Under the pieces are notes generated by a model, which worked only from the letters and a program-made list of their open reading frames with translations, did not search any database and was not told the DNA's origin. Positions 8,296 to 17,350 of a stretch of 64,000 nt of DNA are shown piece after piece. Location: contig CAZPRY010000004.1 of assembly GCA_964589175.1 (NCBI GenBank), positions 1 through 64,000 of the forward strand, in the 5' to 3' direction. The stretch comes from CAZPRY01 sp964589175 (lineage in GTDB: Bacteria > Fidelibacterota > UBA2242). Position 1 is the first letter of the stretch, and the number at the start of each line of letters is the position of its first letter. Both the position numbers and the translations under genes were made by a program.

Positions 8296-9147
8296 TTATT
8301 TCTGAATCATCACAAAATAATCATAGCCGTACTGGGATTTCAAACGTTCACCCGCTTGCTGAGCTTCTTCGCGGGTTGCGTACTGTCCCAGTTTGACAAC
8401 CACCAGATTTCCGCTACTTCCGACGCCCTCTTCGAGCACAGGTTCGAAACCGAAAGCCCGCAGTTGCTCTTTCAGGCGGGTGGCGTTGGCCGTCTGGGAA
8501 AAAGCACCCAGTTGCAGCGTATAGGAACCGCTTTCCGCGGTCACCGGCGTCTTGACCGGCTGAGGCTCTGGGACGACCGGCTTTTCGGACACAGTCCTGG
8601 CCGTGACTTTCTCGGGATTTCCGATCGGGGCCGCACCAACCGAAAAACCGGGTGTAAATTGGTAGTTGTCAAAGTTCGGCTGCAGATTCGGAATGCGGGC
8701 GCTGTAGTAATTGTAATAATAATTGACGGAGTCCTTTTCACCCATCACATTGTAACTGGCCAGTAAGAGCTGGGTACAGTTGCTGAGCAGATCGGAATTG
8801 GGATACTGTCCAATCATGCGTTTGGCGTATTTCACCGTCTTGTAGTACAGTCCCTTGGTGTAAAGGTACTCAATGATGCGCATAAAGGCGTCATCCCCCT
8901 TATCGCTGTCGGTGTAGCGGCTGAACACATCCTTGAAGATGAGCAGCGCTTTCTCCCCGTCCGTTTCGACCAACCCGGACAGATACAGAACATCGGCATT
9001 ATCGGGATACTGTTGCCGCAGTCGTGGCAGGGCCTCTCTTACCGCGACAAGTTCGCCCTTTTTTACCATCTCGTAGTAGTTACTCAGGTCTTGCGCAACC
9101 AACATCAGCGGCAATGCAATTGCCAGAAAAACAATGATTTTTTTCAT
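8296..9147 (-). CDS. Periplasmic tetratricopeptide-like protein with C-terminal SPOR domain
   Basis: This 283-residue protein has a cleavable signal peptide (residues 1-18, ending AQD), an alpha-helical region of tetratricopeptide character (residues about 20-140), a Pro-rich linker (KPVVPEPQPVKTPV) and a SPOR domain (residues about 207-283, YTLQLGAFSQTANATRLKEQ onward). SPOR domains bind glycan strands stripped of stem peptides, so the protein probably localises to the septum or to remodelled peptidoglycan. The start overlaps the lapB stop by four bases (ATGA), and tRNA-Sec follows its stop by one base. The precise role is unknown. Confidence 0.8.
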   Translation of the reverse strand: MKKIIVFLAIALPLMLVAQDLSNYYEMVKKGELVAVREALPRLRQQYPDNADVLYLSGLVETDGEKALLIFKDVFSRYTDSDKGDDAFMRIIEYLYTKGLYYKTVKYAKRMIGQYPNSDLLSNCTQLLLASYNVMGEKDSVNYYYNYYSARIPNLQPNFDNYQFTPGFSVGAAPIGNPEKVTARTVSEKPVVPEPQPVKTPVTAESGSYTLQLGAFSQTANATRLKEQLRAFGFEPVLEEGVGSSGNLVVVKLGQYATREEAQQAGERLKSQYGYDYFVMIQK

Positions 9148-10208
9148 AATTCACTCAAATATGTATCGGGTTCACCGCAGGCCGGACACAGCCAGCGTAT
9201 CTCAGCAATCTGGTTTCCGCAATTGGAGCAGACAAAGGTTTGGAGTCCCTGCAGATACTCGATGGTTCCGTTCAGAACCTCGCTCGCGCGATGCAGTTCT
9301 TTGTTCTGGACCAGGAATTTCACCAGCATTAATTTGGCCGCAATCGAATTCGGCTTCTTATCCTTTAAATCATCACAGGTCGCAATGGCCTTATTAAGAT
9401 CACCTTTGCGATCATAAAACGAAGCCAGGGCCAGGTTGGCCTGGATATCGTCCGGTTTCTTGGCGAGAATTTTCTGATAGAAGTCTTCGATTTTACTGAA
9501 ATTGCCCAGATTATACAGCACCCTCTGGATGCGCTGAAAAATCAGGCTGGCCTTCTCGGGCGCCACGTCAGCGTATTTTTCCCACCACAAGATGGCATCT
9601 TCCTGGCGCTGATCCTTCATATAGGAATTGGCGATATGATAATAGGGTGCTTCACAGCGGGAGTCGATTTTAATCGCCTTCCGGAAAATGAGGCGGGCTT
9701 CATGATACTGGCCGATTTTGTATTTCTCCATGCCTTCCTGAACCTTATAAATGGCCAGGAGCCGTGACTGCGTCTTCTTACGGAAACGCAGGGTCTTTTG
9801 CAGATACTCGGCCGCTTTTTCCCAATTGCCCAAATCGCGATAGAGCTTGTGCATTTTGTCATACGCCCAAAGGTTCCGTCGCGTCATGTCCACGATTTTC
9901 TGGGCGATTTCGAGTGCTTTCTCTCTATCTTCCAGGGCTTCGTAATCCTCGAGAAGATGACGCATGATGATGATGCGTTCATCCTGAGGCATTTCCCGTC
10001 TGAAAAGGAGCCCCTGATGTACCTTTACCGCATTCTGGCCTTCACCGGTTTCCCGCAATAACACGCCCAATTTAATATAAGCATCGATATTATCGGTATC
10101 ATGCTTGACGACATCTTTCAAGCATTTGATGGCCGTCTTATATTCCCCGTGCAGCATATGGTTCAATGCCAGCGTGTAGAGATCTAATCCGTCTTTTGTC
10201 TTAACCAT
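9144..10208 (-). CDS. lapB: LapB/YciM-like tetratricopeptide protein with zinc-ribbon tail
   Basis: This 354-residue protein consists of about eight to nine tetratricopeptide repeats followed by a rubredoxin-like metal ribbon with two CxxC knuckles (C327/C330 and C341/C344). That architecture is LapB (YciM), which in E. coli controls LPS synthesis by regulating LpxC degradation through FtsH. The gene directly follows lapA, as in E. coli. Unlike E. coli LapB, no N-terminal membrane helix is visible; the protein begins MVKTKDGLDLY and goes straight into helices. Membrane recruitment might instead come from LapA. The functional transfer is inference. Confidence 0.78.
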   Translation of the reverse strand: MVKTKDGLDLYTLALNHMLHGEYKTAIKCLKDVVKHDTDNIDAYIKLGVLLRETGEGQNAVKVHQGLLFRREMPQDERIIIMRHLLEDYEALEDREKALEIAQKIVDMTRRNLWAYDKMHKLYRDLGNWEKAAEYLQKTLRFRKKTQSRLLAIYKVQEGMEKYKIGQYHEARLIFRKAIKIDSRCEAPYYHIANSYMKDQRQEDAILWWEKYADVAPEKASLIFQRIQRVLYNLGNFSKIEDFYQKILAKKPDDIQANLALASFYDRKGDLNKAIATCDDLKDKKPNSIAAKLMLVKFLVQNKELHRASEVLNGTIEYLQGLQTFVCSNCGNQIAEIRWLCPACGEPDTYLSEL

Positions 10209-10302
10209 TACCCAACCTGATTCATGTTTTGCTTAAATATGTGCGCTTTCTAGTGACTTAGGCAAGAAGAATTTTGAATCAATCCGGCCCAAGCCGGTCA
10301 TT

Positions 10303-10614
10303 TTAGGATTCGGTATCCAAGGTATCCTGGATATTCTGGTTCCGCAACTGATCCAGTTCATCCCGCAATTTTTTATACTCCGCAGCCAGAACCCGTAATT
10401 TATTTTTAGCCGAGAAAATTTCCAGGCCGGCCATCAGAAGACCGATCAAAAATCCGATCACGCCGGCGATCAACACCACCATGATCATCTCGGTGGTAAA
10501 AGTATTCGCGGCTGCGAAGAACTTTAACGTGACCTGCTGTCCGACATTCTGAACAACAAAGATCAGCAACAGAATAATAACGGCAAACATAACGATGAGT
10601 TTGATAAATTTCAT
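10303..10614 (-). CDS. lapA: LapA family membrane protein
   Basis: This 103-residue protein has two membrane helices (residues about 4-23 and 41-66) and a C-terminal cytoplasmic coiled coil (about 70-95), the layout of LapA (DUF1049). The NVGQQVTLKFF segment between the helices matches the family. LapA works with LapB in assembling lipopolysaccharide. It begins 15 bases after miaB with a GGAG ribosome site and is followed by lapB after 94 bases. Confidence 0.8.
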   Translation of the reverse strand: MKFIKLIVMFAVIILLLIFVVQNVGQQVTLKFFAAANTFTTEMIMVVLIAGVIGFLIGLLMAGLEIFSAKNKLRVLAAEYKKLRDELDQLRNQNIQDTLDTES

Positions 10615-10628
10615 GATAACTCCAATTT

Positions 10629-11927
10629 TTATTGCAGTTCTCCAAAAAGGGATACTCCGGCGGCTTCGCTTACTTTCACCTGTACCAGTGAGCCCAATTC
10701 CGGATTTCCCCGCTTTATTATAACAATCTTATTGGACAGGGTGCGACCGCGCTTTTCCACCGGGTTCTTCTTGCTGTAATCGTCAATCAGTACTTCCTGA
10801 AGGGTACCGACCACGGCCCGGTTACGAAAATCGGTGTGCATTTTCTGTTTTTCGATCACTTGCAACAGGCGATCGGATTTCTCCACCTCGGAAACATCAT
10901 CGGACATTTTGGCCGCCTGCGTCATCGGGCGCGGCGAATATTTGAACATGAAGGCATTATCGAACATCACCCGATCCATGACGAACAACGTTTCGGCAAA
11001 ATCTGTAGCCGTCTCACCCGGAAAGCCGACAATCAAATCTGTCGTCAAGGCCACATCGGGCAGGTAATACCGGATTTTTTCGACCAACTCCAGATAGTCC
11101 TTCTGTGTGTAGTTTCGGTTCATGGCCTTTAACACCTTCGTCGAACCGGCTTGTAACGGAAGGTGAATATGACTGCAAATATTGTCATATTTTTGCATAA
11201 CCGCCAGCATTTTATCGTCCACGTCTCGGGGATGCGGAGAAGTGAATCGAATCCGTAGATTCCCGGCTGCCGCGGCGACTCCCTCAAGCAATTCAGGAAA
11301 GCGGATATCTTCGAAACGGTAGGAATTCACATTCTGTCCCAGCAGGGTGATTTCCTTGAATCCACCGGCGACGGTATCTTTTACTTCGCGCAGGATGCTT
11401 CCAACGGAGCGGCTTCGCTCTCGCCCCCGGGTAAACGGAACAATACAGAAGGCGCAAAATTTATCGCAGCCGCGCATGATCGAAATCCAGGCATTAACAG
11501 ATTCCTGACGTTTCGGCAACAGATCGTCATAGACTTCATGCCGCGATAATTGCACGTCAATGAACGGTAATTCCATTTTCTCGATGATTTCGGGAAATCT
11601 CCGATAGGTATCCGGACCGAGCACGATATCGATAAAAGAATTCTCTTCGAGAATGCGGCCGCGGTCGCGCTGGGCGACACAGCCCATCAAGCCGAGTAAA
11701 AGATTCGGATTTTGCTTTTTCAGATGTTTGAACTGGCGTAAACGTGCGATTGCCCGCTTATCGGCATTTTCGCGTACCGAACAGGTATTCACCAGAATCA
11801 GGTCTGCGTCCTCCGGATTGCCAACGGTGCGGTAGGACTGCTCCTCCAGGATCCCCGCTACCAATTCGGAGTCCGCCACATTCATCTGACATCCGTATGT
11901 TTCGATATAATATTTACGCATGCTCAT
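10629..11927 (-). CDS. miaB: tRNA-2-methylthio-N6-dimethylallyladenosine synthase MiaB
   Basis: MiaB adds the 2-methylthio group to i6A37 of tRNAs reading UNN codons. The 432-residue protein has the full methylthiotransferase layout: an N-terminal UPF0004 domain with three cluster cysteines (YGCQMN near residue 13, NTCSVRE, MGCVAQ), a radical SAM domain with GCDKFCAFCIV, and a C-terminal TRAM domain (residues about 370-432). NTCSVRENA and the total length favour MiaB over MtaB and RimO. A second ATG two codons in is an alternative start. It is the first gene of the apparent miaB-lapA-lapB-SPOR-tRNA-Sec transcript. Confidence 0.92.
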   Translation of the reverse strand: MSMRKYYIETYGCQMNVADSELVAGILEEQSYRTVGNPEDADLILVNTCSVRENADKRAIARLRQFKHLKKQNPNLLLGLMGCVAQRDRGRILEENSFIDIVLGPDTYRRFPEIIEKMELPFIDVQLSRHEVYDDLLPKRQESVNAWISIMRGCDKFCAFCIVPFTRGRERSRSVGSILREVKDTVAGGFKEITLLGQNVNSYRFEDIRFPELLEGVAAAAGNLRIRFTSPHPRDVDDKMLAVMQKYDNICSHIHLPLQAGSTKVLKAMNRNYTQKDYLELVEKIRYYLPDVALTTDLIVGFPGETATDFAETLFVMDRVMFDNAFMFKYSPRPMTQAAKMSDDVSEVEKSDRLLQVIEKQKMHTDFRNRAVVGTLQEVLIDDYSKKNPVEKRGRTLSNKIVIIKRGNPELGSLVQVKVSEAAGVSLFGELQ

Positions 11928-12012
11928 CGGAACGGGAAATTACACAATAATGGAGTATTTATGAAGAAAATTAAGAATATTTTATCGGTTCGGTGTTGTT
12001 AAGAAGTAGAAC

Positions 12013-12930
12013 TCAATCGTAAACGGTAAAGAAGAAATCCAGCGGATCCACGGCAATGCCGAATTGGCGGACTTCGTAATGCAGATGCGGTCCCGTCGAT
12101 CTTCCTGTGCAGCCGACTTCCGCAATGATCTGCCCCCGCTTGACAACATCGTTCACTTTGACATGCGCTTTGGAGAGATGGGCATAAAAGGTTGTATATC
12201 CATAGCCGTGATCGATCTCTACCTGTCTCCCGTAGGTTCGGCTATTTTTCACACTCGTTATGACCCCATCAGCCGTGGCGAAGACCGATGTTCCCGAAGG
12301 TGCCGAAAGATCGATGCCATAGTGCATCTGGCGTTTGTGACTAAAGGGGTGGATGCGGTAGCCAAAGGCATCCGTAATATAGCCGATATTCACAGGGCGG
12401 ATTGAAGGAGTGGAAAGAATCTCAGCCGAACGATGTTTGAAAGCATTATAGATGCTTTCATAACTGATTTTCTCCAGTTTAATCAGACGACTCAGCCGAT
12501 CGAGATCGTTCATGACCCTGGCAACGCTGAGATCATCATCCGGGATCAGCATGTCCAGCTCATCGGTTTTATAGGCGACTTTACCTCCGATACCGAGTTT
12601 ACGCACGTCCCTGTCTATGGCCGGAATATCCACATAAGTGCGCAAGGCCCGGTCTTTCTCGGCGATCACTTTCAGTTCGGACTCCGCCAGTTTGATCCGG
12701 TTTTCCAGCTCATAAATGGTACTCACCAGATGAGTATTATTCTTTTTCAGGTGTGCTATTTTAGATCTGTAGAAAAAATCCGAGAGAAAGATAAAGCAGA
12801 CAATCAGAAGAGCGACGAAAAGCGATACTGCCGAGACGATCATCCATGCAAGTTTCTCACGCGTTAACGAGAACGAGTTGAAACTCTTGTTTTTATTGAA
12901 AATAAAAAAGTACTTTGGATTTTGCCCCAT
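12013..12930 (-). CDS. M23 (LytM-type) zinc peptidase with N-terminal membrane anchor
   Basis: This protein of about 305 residues has one membrane helix near its N-terminus, a coiled coil (KNNTHLVSTIYELENRIKL region) and a C-terminal LytM/M23 domain. The zinc ligands are present: HYGIDLSAP (His and Asp), and HLHYEV; YAHLS holds the catalytic His. M23 enzymes cut peptidoglycan cross-links or, when degenerate, activate amidases; the intact site suggests an active hydrolase. I chose the ATG at 12930; a TTG 13 codons upstream (12969) gives a longer form and neither has a strong ribosome site. Coiled coil plus LytM resembles division and shape hydrolases. Confidence 0.85.
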   Translation of the reverse strand: MGQNPKYFFIFNKNKSFNSFSLTREKLAWMIVSAVSLFVALLIVCFIFLSDFFYRSKIAHLKKNNTHLVSTIYELENRIKLAESELKVIAEKDRALRTYVDIPAIDRDVRKLGIGGKVAYKTDELDMLIPDDDLSVARVMNDLDRLSRLIKLEKISYESIYNAFKHRSAEILSTPSIRPVNIGYITDAFGYRIHPFSHKRQMHYGIDLSAPSGTSVFATADGVITSVKNSRTYGRQVEIDHGYGYTTFYAHLSKAHVKVNDVVKRGQIIAEVGCTGRSTGPHLHYEVRQFGIAVDPLDFFFTVYD

Positions 12931-13027
12931 ATCAGAAAATTTTTTAACCTTCTTCTGGAATGCCCCCAACGACCCATATCATTGAGCCTATATTAATAAA
13001 TTGTCCAGTATTTGTCAATCATTTTAT

Positions 13028-13906
13028 TCAACCCAGGTATCCCTTCAGAAAGAAAGCCCGGGAGGCGTGCCGTAACTTGCGCAGTGCTTTCTCCTTGATT
13101 TGGCGTACCCGCTCGCGCGTCAAATCGAGCTCATCCCCGATCTCCTCCAACGTCAGCGGCAAATCCAGGCCAATTCCAAAATAGAGCCGGATGACTGTCG
13201 CCTCGCGCTTTTCCAGGGTGTTTAAAGCCCTTTGGATTTCCTGATGGAATGATTCCTCAATTAAGTCACGATCCGGTCCGTTATTCTCCATTTCCGGCAA
13301 GATATCCTGCAGTGTCCCGTTTCGATCGCGTCCCAGAGGCGCATCCATACTGATCATACCTTCGGTCAATTGCCAGGCTATGCCGATGTCGATATTCTCG
13401 ACTTTTAATATCTCTTCGATCTCTTGACTCGTCGGTTCCCGCTCGTAATTTTTCTGAAAATCCGAAGTGATTTTGGAAATTTTGTTGAGACTGCCGACGA
13501 CATTCAGCGGGAGTCGAATCAACCGGGAGTATTCGGAGATGGCCTGCAGGATCGATTGCCGGATCCACCAAACGGCGTAGGAAATGAATTTAAAACCTCG
13601 TGTGGGATCGAAACGTCGGGCGGCTTTGATCAGACCGATATTACCTTCGTTGATCAAGTCTTCCAAACTGAGACCATGCCTCTGGTATTTCTTAGCGACG
13701 GATACAACAAAACGTAAATTCGACCGGAGCAACTTATCAAGGGCTTCCGGTTCACCCCTTTTTACTGCCAGGGCCAGTTCGACCTCTTCATTCGGCGTCA
13801 GTGGAGTTTCACAGCTAATCTCTTCAAAATAGCGCCGAAGGACATGGCTCTCCGGATACGGAACTCCCAGCAGGTGGGGTTTATGCTTATCCTTCCCTTT
13901 GGCCAT
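13028..13906 (-). CDS. Sigma-70 family RNA polymerase sigma factor, RpoD/RpoS-like
   Basis: This 292-residue sigma factor has regions 1.2 (VLRRYFEEIS), 2.1-2.4 (NLRFVVSVAKKYQRHGLSLE, then GFKFISYAVWWIRQSI), 3, and 4.1-4.2 with a final helix-turn-helix (LTRERVRQIKEKALRKLRHA). Region 1.1 is missing and the length equals the short primary sigma factor of Bacteroidota. It may be the housekeeping sigma factor, although an additional group 2 factor is possible. It lies between the M23 gene and a small coiled-coil gene, all on the minus strand. Confidence 0.9.
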   Translation of the reverse strand: MAKGKDKHKPHLLGVPYPESHVLRRYFEEISCETPLTPNEEVELALAVKRGEPEALDKLLRSNLRFVVSVAKKYQRHGLSLEDLINEGNIGLIKAARRFDPTRGFKFISYAVWWIRQSILQAISEYSRLIRLPLNVVGSLNKISKITSDFQKNYEREPTSQEIEEILKVENIDIGIAWQLTEGMISMDAPLGRDRNGTLQDILPEMENNGPDRDLIEESFHQEIQRALNTLEKREATVIRLYFGIGLDLPLTLEEIGDELDLTRERVRQIKEKALRKLRHASRAFFLKGYLG

Positions 13907-13923
13907 TACATGGAATGGTGCAG

Positions 13924-14373
13924 TTATTTTTTCGATTCGGCGGTCGATTTCGGAGATTTCTTCTCAGGCTTAACTTCTTCAGAGACTGGTTCGACCGTTT
14001 CCGGTTCGGCCGTTTCCGGTTCCTCCTTGGCCACCTTGGCGGAAGATTCTTTTATTTTTTGATATTCCGCCTCTTTGTCGATCTGGCGTTTTTTTAGATC
14101 GGCAATCTCCTGGATGATCTGGAGCAGTTCCGCGTCCTTTTCAATATTCTTTTCTTTCTTTTCCTCAATCAATTGAAAAGCATTCTTGCCGAGCTCAGCG
14201 AATTTCTTTTCCATATCCCGTTTGATCTGAAAAACATCCAGTTTGACTTTACCAAGTTTCGTAACCTCCTCGGCTTTTCCGGCGGCTTCCCTGGTAAACT
14301 CTTCGGCTTTATCAGCGGCTTTCGAAAACCAATCTCCAAAGGTTTTTTTGAAATTATCAAAAGTACCGGTCAT
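13924..14373 (-). CDS. Small charged coiled-coil protein of unknown function
   Basis: I do not recognise this 149-residue protein. The N-terminal half (FKKTFGDWFSKAADKAEEF onward) is amphipathic and rich in Lys, Ala and Glu; residues about 45-110 are predicted coiled coil; the tail is Pro/Glu/Ser/Lys-rich with PETAEPETVEPV. There is no signal peptide or membrane helix. A good GGGAGG ribosome site precedes the ATG, which supports a real gene. It ends 18 bases before the sigma factor start and may be co-transcribed with it. Confidence 0.6.
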   Translation of the reverse strand: MTGTFDNFKKTFGDWFSKAADKAEEFTREAAGKAEEVTKLGKVKLDVFQIKRDMEKKFAELGKNAFQLIEEKKEKNIEKDAELLQIIQEIADLKKRQIDKEAEYQKIKESSAKVAKEEPETAEPETVEPVSEEVKPEKKSPKSTAESKK

Positions 14374-14470
14374 ATTACCTCCCTGTTTATGATATGCAAT
14401 ATATCTTTATCCGTACTCAGTGTCAAGTATTTCATCGCATCAGTACCCCGGCTTTGATAAAATATTCGAC

Positions 14471-14505
14471 AAAAAAAAGCCCCCGAACAATTCAGGGGCT
14501 TTTTT
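14471..14505 (-). terminator. Intrinsic terminator after groEL
   Basis: The stem AGCCCC (14478-14483) and GGGGCT (14495-14500) is flanked by eight A on the left and six T on the right, so it can work in either direction. It lies just after the groEL stop codon at 14521 in the direction of transcription. Confidence 0.9.
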
Positions 14506-14520
14506 AGCAATATTAAACGA

Positions 14521-16140
14521 TTAATACATGCCGCCCGGGGGCATCGCAGGTGCCGGTGGTTCTTCCGCCGGAATCTCAGTAATCAGAGCTTCCGTGGTTA
14601 AGAGCAATCCGGCAATACTTGCAGCATTCTCTATTGCCGTGCGCGCAACCTTGGTCGGGTCGATAATTCCGGCTTCATAGAGATTTACGTATTCCTCTTT
14701 ATAGGCATCGAAACCGTAGTCGTCCTTGCCCTCTTTGATCCTCATGACCACGATTGAAGGTTCGTGGCCGGCATTGGCGGCTATCTGACGAATCGGTTCT
14801 TCCAGGGCGCGTCTGACGATATTCACACCCACGAGCTGACCGCCTTCGACTTTCAGTTCATCCAGTTTTTTAATGGCACGGAGGAAAGCAACTCCACCGC
14901 CGGGGACAATCCCTTCTTCAACGGCAGCGCGGGTTGCATGCAGTGCATCTTCCACGCGGGCTTTCTTTTCCTTCATCTCTACTTCGGTTGCCGCACCGAC
15001 TTTCAGAACAGCCACACCACCGGACAACTTGGCCAGGCGTTCCTGCAGCTTTTCGCGGTCATAATCGGAAGTCGTGCTTTCGATCTGGGCCCTGATCTGA
15101 TTGATGCGGGCTTTGATTTCAGAGGTCTTGCCACCGCCTTCGACGATGGTCGTATTGTCTTTGTCAATCGTGATTTTCTTGGCGGTTCCCAGGTAGGAAG
15201 TCGTCGCATTTTCCAGTTTGAAACCCTGTTCTTCCGAAATCACGGTACCGGCTACCAGAACGGCGATATCTTCGAGCATGGCTTTACGGCGATCCCCGAA
15301 GCCGGGTGCCTTGACAGCAGCAACCCGTAGCGTGCCGCGGATCTTATTGACCACCAGAGTCGCCAGGGCTTCACCTTCCACATCCTCAGAGATGATCAGG
15401 AGCGGGCGACCCAACTGCGATACCTTTTCCAGAATCGGCAGCAGGTCCTTCATGGCGCTGATTTTCTTGTCATGGATCAGGATATACGGATTTTCCAGAA
15501 TGGCTTCCATAGAATCCGGATTGGTAACGAAATAGTGGGATAAGTAGCCACGATCGAACTGCATACCTTCGACAACGTCCAGTTCCAATTCGGTGGTTTT
15601 ACCCTCTTCAACCGTAATCACACCATCTTTACCGACTTTTTCCATCGCTTCGGAAATTTTCTCACCGATCTCGCGATCGTTATTTGCAGAAATCGCACCG
15701 ACCTGGGCAATCTGCTCTTTGCTGCCGGTAACTTCCCGGCTCATTTCCTTCAATCCTTCGACGATTTTCTGGGTCGCCAGATCGATGCCTCGTTTGATAT
15801 CCATCGGATCGGCACCGGCAGTGACATTTTTAATGCCTTCATCGATGATTGCCTGAGCCAGAACGGTAGCAGTTGTAGTGCCGTCGCCAGCGACGTCCGA
15901 AGTCTTGGAAGCTACCTCTTTTACCATCTGGGCACCGACGTTCTCGAGTTTATCTTCAAGCTCGATTTCCTTCGCAACCGTGACACCGTCTTTTGTGATA
16001 GTAGGTGCGCCGAATTTCTTATCGATCACCACGTTTCTGCCCTTGGGGCCCAGCGTCACTTTTACGGCGTTGGCAAGCTTGTCTACGCCGCGCTTTAAAG
16101 CGGCTCTTGCTTCTACGTTATATTCAATCTGTTTGGCCAT
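14521..16140 (-). CDS. groEL: Chaperonin GroEL (Hsp60)
   Basis: GroEL is the 14-subunit ATP-driven chaperonin that folds cytoplasmic proteins. The 539-residue protein is full length and nearly canonical: VTLGPKGRNVV, the ATP-site GDGTTTATVLA, VEEGIVPGGGVAFLRA, and a Gly/Met tail (PPGGMY) that is shorter than the usual GGM repeats. AAGGAG precedes the ATG. It is the second gene of groES-groEL and is followed by a strong terminator. Confidence 0.98.
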   Translation of the reverse strand: MAKQIEYNVEARAALKRGVDKLANAVKVTLGPKGRNVVIDKKFGAPTITKDGVTVAKEIELEDKLENVGAQMVKEVASKTSDVAGDGTTTATVLAQAIIDEGIKNVTAGADPMDIKRGIDLATQKIVEGLKEMSREVTGSKEQIAQVGAISANNDREIGEKISEAMEKVGKDGVITVEEGKTTELELDVVEGMQFDRGYLSHYFVTNPDSMEAILENPYILIHDKKISAMKDLLPILEKVSQLGRPLLIISEDVEGEALATLVVNKIRGTLRVAAVKAPGFGDRRKAMLEDIAVLVAGTVISEEQGFKLENATTSYLGTAKKITIDKDNTTIVEGGGKTSEIKARINQIRAQIESTTSDYDREKLQERLAKLSGGVAVLKVGAATEVEMKEKKARVEDALHATRAAVEEGIVPGGGVAFLRAIKKLDELKVEGGQLVGVNIVRRALEEPIRQIAANAGHEPSIVVMRIKEGKDDYGFDAYKEEYVNLYEAGIIDPTKVARTAIENAASIAGLLLTTEALITEIPAEEPPAPAMPPGGMY

Positions 16141-16159
16141 TTTTCACTCCTTTTACTTT

Positions 16160-16447
16160 TTAGCTCAATATGGCTAAAATGTCACTTTCTCTCATAATAA
16201 GATGATCAACACCCTCGATCTGCACTTCGGTACCGGAATATTTTCCGTAAAGCACCTTATCTCCGACTTTCACTTCCATACTCACCTTGGTACCGCTTTC
16301 GGATACTTTACCCGGTCCGACGGCTACCACTAGACCCTGCTGGGGCTTTTCTTTTACGGTGTCCGGCAAGATGATCCCACCGGCGGTCTTCTCCTCAGGC
16401 TGAGAAGGTTTCACGACTACGCGATCTGCTAAAGGTTTAATCGCCAT
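16160..16447 (-). CDS. groES: Co-chaperonin GroES (Hsp10)
   Basis: GroES caps the GroEL cavity as a heptamer. The 95-residue protein starts MAIKPLADRV and contains the mobile loop EEKTAGGIILPD. An ATG six codons upstream (16465) is in frame, but the ribosome site AAAGGAGA lies between the two ATGs and points to 16447 as the real start. Nineteen bases separate it from groEL. A CIRCE operator lies just upstream, so HrcA control is expected. Confidence 0.97.
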   Translation of the reverse strand: MAIKPLADRVVVKPSQPEEKTAGGIILPDTVKEKPQQGLVVAVGPGKVSESGTKVSMEVKVGDKVLYGKYSGTEVQIEGVDHLIMRESDILAILS

Positions 16448-16471
16448 ATCAGATTCTCCTTTCATTATAAT

Positions 16472-16498
16472 TTAGCACTCGTTTGTAAAGACTGCTAA
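16472..16498 (-). promoter_or_regulatory. CIRCE operator (HrcA binding site)
   Basis: TTAGCACTC (16472-16480), nine bases, then GACTGCTAA (16490-16498) matches the CIRCE consensus TTAGCACTC-N9-GAGTGCTAA with a single mismatch. It lies 25 bases upstream of the groES start and indicates heat-shock repression by HrcA. hrcA is not in this window. Confidence 0.93.
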
Positions 16499-16999
16499 CT
16501 TTACAAAAAAACCATGCCATTTGTTCTGCTTTATTTTTATCATTATTGGATTTAAAAACTACCTGTATTCGATGAATTCCGTCAAAATTAATATCCAATC
16601 ATTCTTTATCATCTTTCGATCCGGGCTGTTCGCTTCGATCGGTTTTTCTCTATGTGGTCCTGCCATTCGTTTCCAGTTGATATCCGTTTCAAAAACCTAC
16701 TATCACTTTACAAAGTGCGTGCCAAATTCGGTCGTAGGACATTCCGTCATAATTTCCGGCAGGTCTGATAAGCACTCCTTTCGGTTTTCGCGATACCTCC
16801 GATCATCCGGCTTTTCATACCTGCCACAGGTTGAATCGGCAATCAGAACATTTCGGGCATACTGTCATCTCATTCCGGAAGGCCGCCGGTCTTGAGACAA
16901 ATAGGCCACCCAGCGGTGGCATATTCATATGTCGCTTGACTCTTAATGCCGGGTCAAGCCTGAAAACGGAATTGATAATCATCTGGGCAGTCGGGCATT
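16499..16999. other. Intergenic region between rplS and groES, no gene supported
   Basis: About 500 bases without a convincing gene. One 124-codon open frame on the plus strand lacks a ribosome site and looks random. Near the rplS end, GCCACC (16903-16908) and GGTGGC (16913-16918) form a 6-bp hairpin that on the minus strand is followed by CTATTTGTCT, a possible weak terminator for the rplS operon; CTTGAC and GTCAAG around 16937-16961 form another small inverted repeat. The groES promoter must lie in the left part but I see no clear -35/-10 pair. Confidence 0.45.
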
Positions 17000-17347
17000 T
17001 TATGACCGGATAATCTCCTTGATGCGCGCGGCTTTGCCTTTGAGTTTTCTGAGATAGTACAGTTTAGCTCTTCTTACTCTACCCTCGGATACTCTTTCGA
17101 TTCTGGAAATATTCGGCGAATGAAGCGGAAAAATACGCTCCACCCCGATGCCGTTCGAAATTTTCCTGACGGTAAAGGTTTCGGTCGCACCGCCACCTTT
17201 ACGTGCAATCACAACGCCTTGAAAGCGCTGGATACGTTCTTTATTACCCTCTTTAATTTTGACTTCGACAACGACTGTGTCGCCGGCTTTAAATTGAGGT
17301 ATATCGGTTTTTAATTGATCAGCAACTGCTGCTGCGATTTTGTCCAT
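17000..17347 (-). CDS. rplS: 50S ribosomal protein L19 (bL19)
   Basis: bL19 sits at the interface between ribosomal subunits. The 115-residue protein has the family core: FKAGDTVVVEVKIKEGNKER, RIQRFQGVVIARKGGG, TFTVRKISNGIGVERIFP and the C-terminal RRAKLYYLRKLKGKAARIKE. A GGAGG site precedes the ATG. It is the last gene of the ffh-rpsP-khpA-rimM-trmD-rplS operon, three bases after trmD. Confidence 0.98.
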   Translation of the reverse strand: MDKIAAAVADQLKTDIPQFKAGDTVVVEVKIKEGNKERIQRFQGVVIARKGGGATETFTVRKISNGIGVERIFPLHSPNISRIERVSEGRVRRAKLYYLRKLKGKAARIKEIIRS

Positions 17348-17350
17348 TTT

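Noticed and set aside
16448..16465. Upstream ATG for GroES
   Set aside because: The ribosome site lies between this ATG and the canonical MAIKPLADRV start.
16521..16895. 124-codon open frame on the plus strand between groES and rplS
   Set aside because: No ribosome site, odd composition and no recognisable motif; the region is upstream of the groES operator.
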